Below are positions 43,110 to 51,142 of a DNA stretch of 64,000 nt, in pieces (position 1 is the stretch's first letter; each line of letters starts with the position of its first letter). The position numbers and the translations under genes are program-made. Under the pieces are notes generated by a model. It saw only the letters and a program-made list of their open reading frames with translations. It was not told the origin of the DNA and did not search any database. Source of the stretch: Candidatus Aminicenantes bacterium UBA1061 (GTDB taxonomy: Bacteria; Acidobacteriota; Aminicenantia; Aminicenantales; Saccharicenantaceae); NCBI GenBank assembly GCA_002316315.1, contig DCDG01000020.1, positions 1 to 64,000 of the forward strand, written 5' to 3'.

Positions 43110-44405
43110 TTAATTAGTCCAGTTCGGTAACTTGTTTTCTCCCTGAGAGGTCAAAAGCCGCAGATTGGCTCCATCATAATCAACTGAATAGATTTGGATT
43201 GAACCGGACATGTTGGAAGAAAACACCAGATGCCGCCCATCAGGCGACCAGGAAGGCGATTCATTCCTTGCGTTTGATTCTGTTAATTTTGTTATCTGAT
43301 TGTTTTTCAAATTGAGAAGATAAAGATCAAAAAAATTATTGACTCTGGAAACGAAGGCGATCCGCTCTCCATCTGGTGACCAGGCTGGGGAGTCAAGATA
43401 GTTACCACCGAAGCTAACCTTGCGAACATTGCCGCCCTCGGCATCCATGATATAAAGCTGAGGAAATCCTGTCCTGTCAGAAGTAAAAGCGATTTCCCGG
43501 CCGGTTGGCGACCAGGAAGGAGCCGTGTCAATAGCCGAATTAAAAGTAATCCGGCGGACGCTTGTCCCATCAACATTGGCCACATAAATTTCAGCGTTAC
43601 CGTCACGGGTAGAACAGAAAGCTAATTTTTTCCCGTCGGGAGAAAAAGCTCCTGAGAAATTAGTTCCCTTGGTTAAAACTGGAACCATTTTCCCTTCATA
43701 AGGATATAAAATGATGAGGTCAGGGTTTCCCGCCCGGTAAGAGGTAAAAACTATGGCCCGCTGGTCAGGTGACCAGGCTGGCATATAATCTCTCCATTTG
43801 TTGAAGGTCAGTCTGGTCTGGTTAGCTCCATCATAATCCATCATATAAAGCTCGTCGTTTCCGTCACGATTAGAGACAAAGACAATCTTTGTCGTAAAAT
43901 AAGGTCTTTCGCCATAAATTTTCATCAACTCATCAGCCAGTCGGTGGGCCACTAACCTGAAGACTTCAGGCTCGGCCTGGTATCTCTTGCCCAGAATCAG
44001 CCGCTCGCTTTTTACATCATAAATTTTCGCTTCAAAGATGATCTTCTCCTGGGTTTGGCTGATTTCACCCACCACCAGTATACGGGTCTGAATTGATTCC
44101 CAGTCTTTAAAGAATATTTCTTTTGGATTCAGGGGACGAATGTAATTAAGGTGTTCCTTCGGGACAAGTGAAAAAACGCGGCTGTAATTCAGGTCTGCCG
44201 ACAGGACCTGATGAATGGTGTCAGCTGCCTGTTTTGCCCGGGGAACCGAAGCATCATAAATAAATGGAGGTACAGCCAGCGAAATAGCCGGAACTCCTTC
44301 TTTGATGGTCAGAACTACCTCTTGCTGACTAACTGCCGGGGATAGCAAGGCCATAATCAGCGAGAAGGCAAGGATCAGGCCCATAGGGATTAGTTTTTTT
44401 CTCAT
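43110..44405 (-). CDS. tolB: Tol-Pal system beta-propeller protein TolB
   Basis: TolB is the periplasmic partner of Pal and TolA. The 431-residue chain has a signal peptide (about 7-27) and an N-terminal alpha/beta domain. A six-bladed propeller follows, with repeated PAWSPDG(R)xIAFxSxRxG units, for example GNDELYMMDYDG and GNAEIYVANVDG (about 190-425). It overlaps the tonB/tolA-like gene by four bases. Confidence 0.94.
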   Translation of the reverse strand: MRKKLIPMGLILAFSLIMALLSPAVSQQEVVLTIKEGVPAISLAVPPFIYDASVPRAKQAADTIHQVLSADLNYSRVFSLVPKEHLNYIRPLNPKEIFFKDWESIQTRILVVGEISQTQEKIIFEAKIYDVKSERLILGKRYQAEPEVFRLVAHRLADELMKIYGERPYFTTKIVFVSNRDGNDELYMMDYDGANQTRLTFNKWRDYMPAWSPDQRAIVFTSYRAGNPDLIILYPYEGKMVPVLTKGTNFSGAFSPDGKKLAFCSTRDGNAEIYVANVDGTSVRRITFNSAIDTAPSWSPTGREIAFTSDRTGFPQLYIMDAEGGNVRKVSFGGNYLDSPAWSPDGERIAFVSRVNNFFDLYLLNLKNNQITKLTESNARNESPSWSPDGRHLVFSSNMSGSIQIYSVDYDGANLRLLTSQGENKLPNWTN

Positions 44406-45262
44406 TGGCTTCGCTCAAAAATAAGATGTATGACCAGATAGTCATTTTCAAAATCACGGGGCAAAGGAGGAAATGGAGCGGCCAGCTCGACTGCCCGCCT
44501 GGCCGAGAGATCGAGAGCAGGCAGATTAGAAGGCTGTTCTATCTTCAGATCAGCAATTTGCCCATTCTTGAGTATTTTAAAATAAATAACGGATTGATAT
44601 TCTCCGCTAAAATTAAGATTGCTGGTGGCCGTAAACCAGTTACCGGACACCCTGTCGATAATTATTTGAAGGTAATAGGTGTAAGGGAAGGAACTGGTGG
44701 CAAGAGGATCGCCATAGCCGAACCCTCCACCGCCTGGCCCCTCGCCAACTCCAATGCGCAATCCTGAGCCTCCTCCTCCACCTGTGCCGGTACCACCCGT
44801 GCCGATGGCCTGGCCTTCTGTTACCGTGCCGGTTTCGACCCCGGGCTGCGGAGCCTGGATAGCTGTCTTTTTAGGAGGAGTTTTCTCTTTAGTTTTTGTT
44901 CGGGCCGTTTTTTCCTCTGGATATCGAAGTGAGCTTTGACTTTCCGGTTGAGCTTTCTGGGGGACAGTCAGTTCTTTCATGGTTTCTTTTCTAGCTGCGG
45001 GTTGATTATTTGAACCGCCCGGGCCACCGGAACCAGACCCGCCTGGCCCGCTACCTCCTCCACTGCCGCCACCTCCGCCGCCCCCAGGCCCACCGGGCAG
45101 ACCGACAAAATTCAGATTAACATAATGAACCAGACCCTTGTCTTTAGAACCATTCAAGTAGCCAGAAAAGCTCACCAGGGCAAATACTATCAGATGCAAA
45201 AAAACCGACATAATCAGAGCCCTTTTGAACTGATTGCTCGTAACAAGAGAAGATTTCATCAT
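44402..45262 (-). CDS. TonB/TolA-like energy transducer with glycine-rich spacer
   Basis: This 286-residue protein occupies the tolA slot. It has one N-terminal membrane helix (about 15-35, with a His as in TonB/TolA), then two long Gly/Ser/Pro-rich spacers (about 56-85 and 155-185) separated by a Lys/Glu/Thr/Pro segment. A C-terminal TonB-type domain follows: VSGNWFTATSNL, SVIYFKILKNGQIADLKIEQPS, ALDLSARRAVELAAPFPPLP. It probably links TolQR to TolB-Pal. The spacer is glycine-rich rather than the Ala/Lys helix of E. coli TolA. Confidence 0.82.
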   Translation of the reverse strand: MMKSSLVTSNQFKRALIMSVFLHLIVFALVSFSGYLNGSKDKGLVHYVNLNFVGLPGGPGGGGGGGSGGGSGPGGSGSGGPGGSNNQPAARKETMKELTVPQKAQPESQSSLRYPEEKTARTKTKEKTPPKKTAIQAPQPGVETGTVTEGQAIGTGGTGTGGGGGSGLRIGVGEGPGGGGFGYGDPLATSSFPYTYYLQIIIDRVSGNWFTATSNLNFSGEYQSVIYFKILKNGQIADLKIEQPSNLPALDLSARRAVELAAPFPPLPRDFENDYLVIHLIFERSQ

Positions 45263-45717
45263 TCTGTCTGCTTCTTGGTCGTGGCCTTTTCCAGCGGCTC
45301 TGTAACCAGTCCGACGACCTCGATGCCGGATTTCTTGATTATGTCAAGCACCTGAATTAGTTGACCGTAACTTAGATTCCGGTCTGCTCGGAGATAAACG
45401 ATTTTTTTGGTTTTATTGAAAAAATATTCCTGAAGTCTTCTTTCCAGCAGGTTAATATTGATGACTGATTCCCCCACATGAATATAGCCATCAGCAGTAA
45501 TGGTTAAGGTTAACCCTTCTTCAGCCGGTGCCGATTCGGTTTCAGCCTGAGGCAGATTGATGCCAATCCCTGATTGCATCATCGGGGCGGTCACCATAAA
45601 AATGATCAATAGAACCAGCATGACGTCAACCATAGGCGTGACGTTGATTTCAGACATAGAGGTGCCGAGTCTTCTCCGGCCATTGACCGTCGGGCCTGAA
45701 TTAAAATTAAGAGCCAT
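45259..45717 (-). CDS. tolR: TolR/ExbD-type proton channel subunit
   Basis: The 152-residue protein has one membrane helix (about 25-45). The key proton-carrying Asp lies in INVTPMVDVMLVLLIIFM. A periplasmic domain follows, with DRNLSYGQLIQVLDIIKKSGIE. It works with TolQ to harvest the proton-motive force. It overlaps tolQ by 11 bases and the tonB/tolA-like gene by 4. Confidence 0.92.
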   Translation of the reverse strand: MALNFNSGPTVNGRRRLGTSMSEINVTPMVDVMLVLLIIFMVTAPMMQSGIGINLPQAETESAPAEEGLTLTITADGYIHVGESVININLLERRLQEYFFNKTKKIVYLRADRNLSYGQLIQVLDIIKKSGIEVVGLVTEPLEKATTKKQTE

Positions 45718-46375
45718 AAGCTTTTTCTATTATATTTAAAAATTCCAGATTAAAATCATCCATGGTGGTTATAAGTTCCTTGATCCTGCCCAGAAAATGA
45801 TTATAAGCAATAACTGCTGGTATGGCCGCGAACAGACCAAGAGCCGTAGCGATCAGGGCTTCAGCAATGCCAGGAGCAACAGTCACCAGACTGGCTGACC
45901 TGACCACGCCGATTTTATGAAAAGCATCCATAATTCCCCAGACTGTTCCAAATAAGCCAATAAACGGTGTCACACTACCGCAGGTGGCCAGAAAACTCAT
46001 CATCTTCTCCAGCCGGTTGATTTCTTGATTGGATGCCCGAAGGAGTGACCTGTTAATAAGCTCGAGTTTTTCGCCATTAATCGCGTTCTGCGGCTGGGGA
46101 TTAGATCTGGTCAGGTGAACAAGCTCCTTGAAACCAGCTTGAAAGATGGATGACAGAGGGCTATGCTTATATCTCCTGGCAGCTTCGTTCACTTCATTCA
46201 GAGATTTGCTGCGCCGGAAAACCTCTGAAAATTGACGGGAAGAATTCTCAGCCTGTTTCAAAGATCGAATTTTGTAGATGATGATGGCCCAGGAAAAGAC
46301 GGAAAAAAGGACTAAAACCAAAAGAATAAGCTTAACAACAATCGTGGCCTGTGAAATTAAACTTATAACACTCAT
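45707..46375 (-). CDS. tolQ: TolQ/ExbB-type proton channel subunit
   Basis: The 222-residue protein has three membrane helices (about 15-37, 130-155, 170-195) and the MotA/TolQ/ExbB motif block: LATCGSVTPFIGLFGTVWGIM, then APGIAEALIATALGLFAAIPAVIAYN. It is the first gene of the tol cluster. Its ATG has no SD at a normal distance; an AGGAGG lies 21 bases upstream, inside the predicted promoter spacer. Confidence 0.94.
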   Translation of the reverse strand: MSVISLISQATIVVKLILLVLVLFSVFSWAIIIYKIRSLKQAENSSRQFSEVFRRSKSLNEVNEAARRYKHSPLSSIFQAGFKELVHLTRSNPQPQNAINGEKLELINRSLLRASNQEINRLEKMMSFLATCGSVTPFIGLFGTVWGIMDAFHKIGVVRSASLVTVAPGIAEALIATALGLFAAIPAVIAYNHFLGRIKELITTMDDFNLEFLNIIEKAYGS

Positions 46376-46384
46376 AACTTTTTA

Positions 46385-46413
46385 AAATTAACATAGCCTC
46401 CTGATTGTGTCAA
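46385..46413 (-). promoter_or_regulatory. candidate tol cluster promoter (extended -10, leaderless spacing)
   Basis: On the minus strand TTGACA (46408-46413), 17 bases, TAATTT (46385-46390) with a TGT extension. The ATG follows after 9 bases. AGGAGG (46397-46402) lies within the spacer. Confidence 0.45.
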
Positions 46414-46442
46414 TGAATCAGTCAAGGCCGGGCAGAGACAGC

Positions 46443-46472
46443 TTGACGTCAGGAGTTAATTAGAGTTTAAAT
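46443..46472 (+). promoter_or_regulatory. candidate promoter of the Ktr genes
   Basis: TTGACG (46443-46448) and TTAAAT (46467-46472) with an 18-base spacer. The predicted start is about 15 bases before the GTG. Confidence 0.4.
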
Positions 46473-46492
46473 AATGGGAAGCATGAGGCAGC

Positions 46493-47836
46493 GTGAATAA
46501 CCTGAAAAGAAATCTTATCCATCCTCCCAGACTTCTGGCTATCAGTTTTCTTGTGGCTATTTTTATAGGAGCAGGGCTGCTATCTCTGCCTATGGCCACA
46601 CGCTCTGGCCATATTTCTTTCGTTAATGCGCTCTTTACATCGACTTCAGCTATTTGTGTTACCGGGCTGACCGTTGTTGATACGGCCACCTATTTCAGCC
46701 TGTTCGGGCAGATAGTGATTATCTGCCTGATTCAGCTTGGCGGTCTTGGTATAATGACTTTTTCCAGTTTTATTCTTTTGACTGCTGGCCGGCGGGTAAC
46801 TCTTACCGGGAAAATGGTGGTTGAAGGTTCATTCCGACCATCTGTTATTTCCGATTTTCGGTCTTTAGTAAAGGATGTCTTTGCCTTTACTTTTGGTCTG
46901 GAAGCCGTCGGGGCTATTCTCCTCCTGGTTCGTTTTAAGGCTGATTTCCCGTCGGGCTGGGCTGCCTTTTATTCAATATTTCACTCGATTTCAGCTTTCT
47001 GTAATGCCGGCTTTTCACTCTTTTCTGATAACCTTATAGCTTACCGCTCAGACCTGGCTGTCAATTTGATCATAATGTTTTTGATTGTTGCTGGCGGCTT
47101 GGGCTTTTTTGTCCTGCAGGAAATAAAGCTGGCCATAAGAAATCTTATAAAAAAAGAGAGAACAAAGTTTTCTCTTCACACCAAACTCGTCGGTCTGATC
47201 ACTATCTCTATTATTCTTATCGGTGCCGGCTTGATATTTTTAATAGAAGCCAATAAAGGCTTTTCTGCTATGCCCTTTAAGGATAGCCTTCTCGCTTCAT
47301 TTTTCCAGGTCGTTTCGGCCAGGACGGCTGGTTTTAATACGATTGATTTAAATATATTATCTGTAGCTTCTGTTCTGCTACTGATGCTGATCATGTTTAT
47401 CGGTGCCTCTCCTGGTTCAACTGGCGGTGGTGTTAAGACGACTACTTTTGGACTGATTTTTGCCTTTTTAAAATCGAAGATTCAGGGCTATGAAATTCCC
47501 AGAATATTTTCCAGGGGAATTAAGGATGAGGATCTGATCAAAGCCTTTACTCTGGTTCTCCTGGCCATCGCTTTGATTTTTACGGCAACTTTTTTATTCT
47601 TGCTGGTTGAGCCGGAATTGAGCCTGAAGGCGGTCTTATTTGAGGTCATCTCAGCTTTTGGCACAGTCGGCCTGTCTCTTGGAATCACACCTGACCTTCA
47701 GTCGCTGAGCAAACTGATTTTAGTCGTAGTTATGTACATCGGACGAATTGGCCCTCTGGTTATTCTGGCCGCTTTTAGCCGGGTCAAACCGATCGGCCAT
47801 TTTCAGTTTGTTGAAGAAAACATCATGGTGGGCTAA
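46493..47836 (+). CDS. ktrB: TrkH/KtrB-family potassium uptake channel subunit
   Basis: This 447-residue inner-membrane protein has four membrane-pore-membrane repeats. The selectivity-loop glycines are seen as TSAICVTGLTVVD, ISAFCNAGFSLF, VSARTAGFNTID and ISAFGTVGLSLG. The length and early start of the first repeat are closer to KtrB than to TrkH. The GTG start has a weak GAGG SD. With the next gene it should form a sodium- or proton-coupled K+ uptake system gated by nucleotides. Confidence 0.9.
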   Translation: MNNLKRNLIHPPRLLAISFLVAIFIGAGLLSLPMATRSGHISFVNALFTSTSAICVTGLTVVDTATYFSLFGQIVIICLIQLGGLGIMTFSSFILLTAGRRVTLTGKMVVEGSFRPSVISDFRSLVKDVFAFTFGLEAVGAILLLVRFKADFPSGWAAFYSIFHSISAFCNAGFSLFSDNLIAYRSDLAVNLIIMFLIVAGGLGFFVLQEIKLAIRNLIKKERTKFSLHTKLVGLITISIILIGAGLIFLIEANKGFSAMPFKDSLLASFFQVVSARTAGFNTIDLNILSVASVLLLMLIMFIGASPGSTGGGVKTTTFGLIFAFLKSKIQGYEIPRIFSRGIKDEDLIKAFTLVLLAIALIFTATFLFLLVEPELSLKAVLFEVISAFGTVGLSLGITPDLQSLSKLILVVVMYIGRIGPLVILAAFSRVKPIGHFQFVEENIMVG

Positions 47837-47876
47837 AATAAACTAGCTTTTTGAAGGTCCAACAAGGGAGAATAAA

Positions 47877-48533
47877 ATGAAATTTGCTATTATTGGCCTC
47901 GGCAGCTTTGGCAGTTATTTAGCCCGGACTCTTTATGACAAGGGTCATGAGGTCATGGTTATTGATAAAAATAAAGACAGGGTGGAAGAGGCCAAGGATT
48001 TTTCTACTCAGGCTGTCTGGATGGATTCGGCTGATAAGGAAAGCCTGAAGGCCCTGGGTGTTCAGGATATGGACGTGGTAGTGGTCAGCCTTGGCCCGGA
48101 AATGGAGCCTTCCATTCTAACTGTCCTTTACCTTCATGAACTCGGTGTTAGCCGCATTATGGCCAAGGCCCTAAGCGGTGACCATGGGAAGATTCTGGAA
48201 GCGATCGGAGCCACCGATGTCATCTACCCTGAGAGGGACATGGCCATCAGACTGGCTCAGAAGCTCAGTTCCAGAAATGTCCTCGAGTATTTGCCTCTGG
48301 CTGAAAATATCAGTATCCAGGAAATTGTACCACCGGAGAGCTTCATCGGGAAAAAACTGAAAGACCTGAATCTTACCAACAGGTATCATGTGCAGGTCAT
48401 TGCCATCAAGCAGCTGGTGCCGGAAAAGCTCATTTTCATTCCCGGGGCCGATTTTGTAATTAAAGACAGCGATGTACTGGTCGTTATGGGTGAAGAAGAC
48501 AACATCGCTGAATTATGTGCCTGTAAGAAGTAA
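47877..48533 (+). CDS. ktrA: KtrA/TrkA-type RCK regulatory subunit
   Basis: The 218-residue cytoplasmic protein has an N-terminal RCK/Rossmann domain with GLGSFGSYLARTL (nucleotide binding), VIDKNKDRV and a C-terminal RCK_C domain (about 140-215). The single-RCK length fits KtrA, which forms an octameric ring under KtrB. AGGGAG precedes the ATG. Its 3' end overlaps the convergent helicase gene by 21 bases. Confidence 0.92.
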   Translation: MKFAIIGLGSFGSYLARTLYDKGHEVMVIDKNKDRVEEAKDFSTQAVWMDSADKESLKALGVQDMDVVVVSLGPEMEPSILTVLYLHELGVSRIMAKALSGDHGKILEAIGATDVIYPERDMAIRLAQKLSSRNVLEYLPLAENISIQEIVPPESFIGKKLKDLNLTNRYHVQVIAIKQLVPEKLIFIPGADFVIKDSDVLVVMGEEDNIAELCACKK

Positions 48534-50882
48534 ATTTCTTAAAAGTTCTCTGGCCACCTGTTTGGCTTTTTCGCCAGTCTCTCTAACCGGACCGACACAG
48601 GATGGACAACCAGCTTCACAGGGGCAGTTATCAATCGTCTGGAGACAGGCCAGCAGTAAATCCTGCCTCATCTCAAATAAAGCAGAAGCCAGCCCGATCC
48701 CACCTGGAAAATTATCATAAAGGAAAACGTTGGGTGAGAAATCTGGCGATAAAATGTTTTCCAGCCGTTCATTGTAGGCCACTCTCCGGTTAGGTAAATC
48801 TCTGGGTGGGATTGATTCACCAGTAAAATTATCGCCGATAGCCACCCCCAGGTCATGACGGTCGCACATGACGAAAAAGGGAGCTACCTGATGAAGGACA
48901 TAGGCCAGGCCGAACAGCCCGTTTATCCTCTGTTCGGATGTAAAGGGTAGCTTTTGATAAATCTCAGCTGGAACGGTTAGCCAGAAACCAGCGGTACTCA
49001 TCTCGTTCTGGGGTAACTGCAGTTCACCTGAGCCAACATTTTCCATCGTGTGAAATTTAATTTTCTTAAAGCCCACCACCTGGGTGGCTACATGGACTTC
49101 TCCTCGCGTGGCCGAACCCTGAGGTAGTTCCTCTCGATCAAAAACATCCAGAATTTTCACATTGGTGTAATCTATAGCATCAGTAAAATAATCGACATCG
49201 GTTTTTTTCACATAAGCTTTTCTTTCCTCGAAGTCAAATTTTTCCACAAAATATTGCTCGCCCTCACAGATATATATAGCTTTGGGATGAAGCGTGGTCA
49301 GGGCTGAAGAAAAATCAACCTCGGCAATGACCCGTGGCTTGTCTGTAGTATCAACCACTACAAAATTATCGGAGCTGATACTGCGCAGGGAAATGGCATC
49401 AGCCGGGTAAGCTTCTGATGTCCAGAACCATTTATTCTGGCTGTGGAGGAGCATTTGCTCTTCTTCCAGCAGCTTGAGCAGGTCAGTCACCTCGGCTGTA
49501 CCAAATTGTTCACCGTCTTCAAATGGCAGTTCAAAAGAGGCGCATTGAACATGACTGAGCAATATGGATGGATTATCCGGGTTGATCAGGGCCATCTCAG
49601 GTGAACTGGAGAAAAAATAATCGGGGTGGGCAATGATAAATTGATCAAGCGGAGAGGAAGAGGCAACCAGGACGGCGGCCGATTTTCCTGTTTTGCGGCC
49701 GGCTCGCCCTGCTCGCTGCCAGGTGCTGGCAATCGTCCCCGGATAGCCAGCCAGCACGGCTGCGTCCAGAGTGCCGATATCTATGCCCAGTTCGAGAGCG
49801 TTGGTAGAAACAACTCCCAGGATTTTGCCCTCACGCAAGCCTTTTTCAATTTCTCTCCTTCTGGCCGGCAAATAGCCGCCGCGATAACCTCGGATCAGTC
49901 CTTCGTCTTTGAGGCTTTTTTCGAGTTCTTCCTTCAGGTAGGTGACCAGAACTTCAGTCAGCAGCCGACTCTGGGCAAAGACTATCGTCTGCAAGCCCTC
50001 TTTGAGAAAGATGGAAGCCAGACGCCTGGCTTCATTGATATAAGAGCGTCTGATGCCAAGTAATGGATTGATGACCGGTGGATTGTAAAAGATAAAATAT
50101 TTTTCACCGCGCGGAGCGCCATTGTCAGCAATTAGCTCAACGTCTTCTTCGATCATCTTGCTGGCCATCTCCAGCGGGTTGGCAATAGTGGCGGTAGAAA
50201 GAATGAATTGTGGCTTCGAGCCATAAAAATTGGCGACCCGTTTAAGGCGTCTGATCACATTGGCCACATGGCTGCCAAAAACACCGCGGTAATTATGAAG
50301 TTCGTCAATGATAACGTATTTAAGATTCTCAAAAAGCTTGATCCACTTGGTATGGTGAGGGAGAATACCGGAGTGCAGCATGTCGGGATTGGTAATAATG
50401 ATATGCCCCTGGCCGCGTATGGCCCGCCTGGCATCCTGAGGTGTATCTCCGTCATAAGTAAAAATTTTGACCCCAGCCCCGGCCAGCTCAATGGTTTCAT
50501 CCAGTTCGGCTAACTGATCCTGGGAAAGAGCCTTAGTCGGAAAGAGATAAATAGCTCGTGAGGAAGGTTCTTTGATTATTCTGTCCAGAACGGGCAGGTT
50601 ATAACAGAGAGTCTTGCCGGAAGCGGTCGGAGTTACAATGACCACGTTCTTACCAGCCTGGACTTTATCCCAGGCTTTTTTCTGATGGGAATAGAGATAA
50701 GGAAAGCCTTTCTTCTTCAGCCCAGCAACCAGCTCAGGCGAAACTTCAGGAGGATAATCTTCAAGGACTGGACCTTGAGCCGGAAGATACTTGAGGGTAG
50801 TAATTGAATTAGAGGAGGCGGCCAGCCTCTTGATTTTATCAATAGCCACTAATAATTTCTGTTCTTTATCGATGTTATCCAT
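48513..50882 (-). CDS. DEAD/DEAH-box helicase with C-terminal zinc domain (MrfA/YprA type)
   Basis: The 789-residue protein is a superfamily 2 helicase. Motifs include TPTASGKTLCYNLP (motif I), IIDELHNYRG (motif II), LSTATIANP (motif III) and GRAGRKTGKSA (motif VI). A DUF1998 domain ends in NCPCEAGCPSC, a four-cysteine metal site. This is the MrfA/YprA/Hrq1-like layout; MrfA unwinds DNA during mitomycin repair in Bacillus. It is close to uvrA but on the other strand. The ATG lacks a strong SD, and a promoter with a short leader is predicted at 50899-50927. Confidence 0.88.
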   Translation of the reverse strand: MDNIDKEQKLLVAIDKIKRLAASSNSITTLKYLPAQGPVLEDYPPEVSPELVAGLKKKGFPYLYSHQKKAWDKVQAGKNVVIVTPTASGKTLCYNLPVLDRIIKEPSSRAIYLFPTKALSQDQLAELDETIELAGAGVKIFTYDGDTPQDARRAIRGQGHIIITNPDMLHSGILPHHTKWIKLFENLKYVIIDELHNYRGVFGSHVANVIRRLKRVANFYGSKPQFILSTATIANPLEMASKMIEEDVELIADNGAPRGEKYFIFYNPPVINPLLGIRRSYINEARRLASIFLKEGLQTIVFAQSRLLTEVLVTYLKEELEKSLKDEGLIRGYRGGYLPARRREIEKGLREGKILGVVSTNALELGIDIGTLDAAVLAGYPGTIASTWQRAGRAGRKTGKSAAVLVASSSPLDQFIIAHPDYFFSSSPEMALINPDNPSILLSHVQCASFELPFEDGEQFGTAEVTDLLKLLEEEQMLLHSQNKWFWTSEAYPADAISLRSISSDNFVVVDTTDKPRVIAEVDFSSALTTLHPKAIYICEGEQYFVEKFDFEERKAYVKKTDVDYFTDAIDYTNVKILDVFDREELPQGSATRGEVHVATQVVGFKKIKFHTMENVGSGELQLPQNEMSTAGFWLTVPAEIYQKLPFTSEQRINGLFGLAYVLHQVAPFFVMCDRHDLGVAIGDNFTGESIPPRDLPNRRVAYNERLENILSPDFSPNVFLYDNFPGGIGLASALFEMRQDLLLACLQTIDNCPCEAGCPSCVGPVRETGEKAKQVARELLRNLLLTGT

Positions 50883-50898
50883 GATATTTTTTCGCTCT

Positions 50899-50927
50899 AT
50901 TATAGACCAGAAGCGAACGATTATTAA
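50899..50927 (-). promoter_or_regulatory. helicase promoter with flanking inverted repeats
   Basis: On the minus strand TTAATA (50922-50927), 17 bases, perfect TATAAT (50899-50904). Inverted arms CCAGAAG (50907-50913) and CTTCTGG (50937-50943) enclose the -35, with a smaller GATT/AATC pair in the centre. Confidence 0.5.
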
Positions 50928-51127
50928 TCAAAATCTCTTCTGGAGCTGATTCTGACTTCCCTGCCCCGTTGTTCTTGCCCACCAAAAAGAAAAAATAAAG
51001 GCCACTCCAAAAAATCCTATCATGCCCTGTTTCCTTTATCAATGGTCATCTGGGGCTCTCGCCTTTGCTTATTTTTAATTATGAATCTGATAAATTAACC
51101 AGAAGGAGATGGAAAAGTTCTCTTCAG

Positions 51128-51136
51128 TGCTAAAAT
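51128..51136 (+). promoter_or_regulatory. possible extended -10 of uvrA
   Basis: TGC directly before TAAAAT (51131-51136) lies 6 bases before the uvrA ATG. No -35 match and no SD at normal spacing are seen. An AAGGAG 30 or more bases upstream is too far to serve uvrA. Confidence 0.35.
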
Positions 51137-51142
51137 ATACCT

